64,000 nt of DNA from Azohydromonas sediminis. Its GTDB lineage: Bacteria > Pseudomonadota > Gammaproteobacteria > Burkholderiales > Burkholderiaceae_C. Below the pieces are notes generated by a model. The model made no database searches. It worked only from the letters and a program-made list of their open reading frames with translations, and was not told where the DNA came from. The translations under genes were made by a program, and so were the position numbers. Positions 63,721-64,000 of this stretch are shown piece by piece; position 1 is the stretch's first letter; the number at the start of each line of letters is the position of its first letter. The stretch spans positions 1 to 64,000 of the forward strand of contig NZ_QOAZ01000019.1 of assembly GCF_003574675.1 (NCBI RefSeq), given 5' to 3'.

Positions 63721-64000
63721 AGAGGGGCGCGACGCATGTCGCAAACCGCCGCCCACCTGGTCGAGCACGTCATCCCGCACGTGCCGGTGCGGCAATGGGT
63801 GCTGTCGCTGCCGATGGCGCTGCGCCTGTTGCTGGCCGCGCAGCCCGAGCTGGTCACGCCGGTGCTGCAGGGGGTGCAGCGTGTGCTCACGCGCCACCTG
63901 CTGGCCCGCGCGGGGCTGAGGGCCGACGAAGGCCAGGGCGGCGCCGTCACGCTGATCCAGCGCTTCGGGTCGGCCGCCAACCTCAACATCCACCTGCACT
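63721..64000 (+). mobile_element. IS91-family (Y2 HUH) transposase fragment, N-terminus missing, continues past window
   Basis: From about 63721 the frame reads RGARRMSQTAAHLVEHVIPHV, then PVRQWVLSLPMALRLLLAAQPELV and VTLIQRFGSAANLNIHLH to the window edge. These are the conserved early-middle blocks of IS91/IS801-type transposases; FGSAANLNIHLH holds the HUH pair. In intact copies this part follows a Cys-rich zinc-binding segment ending near ARRM. Here the upstream frame encodes only Gly/Pro/Arg-rich residues with no Cys, so the 5' part is lost or replaced. ATG 63736 is available, but the product would be truncated. Whether the 3' half is intact cannot be seen. Confidence 0.8.

Overview
The window is uniformly very GC-rich and gene-dense, with short spacers, many ATGA or GTGA start/stop overlaps and frequent GTG starts. 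Gene content (red-type RuBisCO with a divergent LysR regulator, flavocytochrome c, fused Ada-AlkA, bamC next to dapA, RoxA-like cupin next to an FKBP) points to a betaproteobacterium of the order Burkholderiales. The best fit is a Rubrivivax/Leptothrix-like lineage able to fix CO2 with reduced sulfur as electron donor. No spacer exceeds about 210 bases, so there is no large gene-free stretch. No rRNA or CRISPR array was seen, and there is a single tRNA.

Region by region. Positions 1-4900 hold an autotrophy block: rpe (cut by the window edge), cbbS and cbbL on the minus strand, cbbR divergent from them, then fccAB for sulfide oxidation. Positions 5070-9450 hold a DMT exporter, a DNA alkylation repair pair (ogt and a fused ada-alkA) and a phosphohexomutase. 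From waaA (9494) to 17198 lies a cell-surface glycan cluster: two glycosyltransferases, a (poly)sialyltransferase-like enzyme, two unrelated sulfotransferases and an OafA-type acyltransferase with an SGNH domain. Part of it (about 13.8-15.2 kb) is visibly less GC-rich than its surroundings. Positions 17230-24500 form a minus-strand efflux operon, tetR-adaptor-RND pump-pcm-tolC, with a clear promoter and a palindromic operator. Then follow uppP, a GST, trmB, a lipoprotein, tRNA-Gly(CCC), a degenerate GGDEF protein, an FkbM methyltransferase, gabD and a SIMPL protein.

A vapBC-like toxin-antitoxin pair with its own palindromic operator ends 6 bases before alaS. After alaS come an MGDG-synthase-like glycosyltransferase, a Mg2+ P-type ATPase, a ChaN protein, a SEC-C protein, a gbsR-cydAB operon (bd-type oxidase), coaBC-dut, a LysE exporter, an FKBP isomerase, a RoxA-like oxygenase and a small repeat-rich lipoprotein. 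Positions 49057-53950 hold a minus-strand run: MFS transporter, a 40-aa membrane peptide, a methyltransferase, dapA, bamC and an MBL hydrolase. The right end has a YVTN propeller with an SRPBCC protein. It also has parE and parC, separated by an acyl-CoA ligase and an SbtA-like bicarbonate transporter with a divergent LysR regulator. The window ends inside an IS91-family transposase that lacks its N-terminus.

How parts may work together (inference): fccAB could supply electrons from sulfide, RuBisCO fixes CO2 and the SbtA-like permease could raise internal bicarbonate. The bd oxidase serves low-oxygen respiration. The strongest candidate for an undescribed system is the sulfated or sialylated surface-glycan cluster beside waaA. 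All functions are read from sequence motifs and recalled family knowledge; no database search was run.
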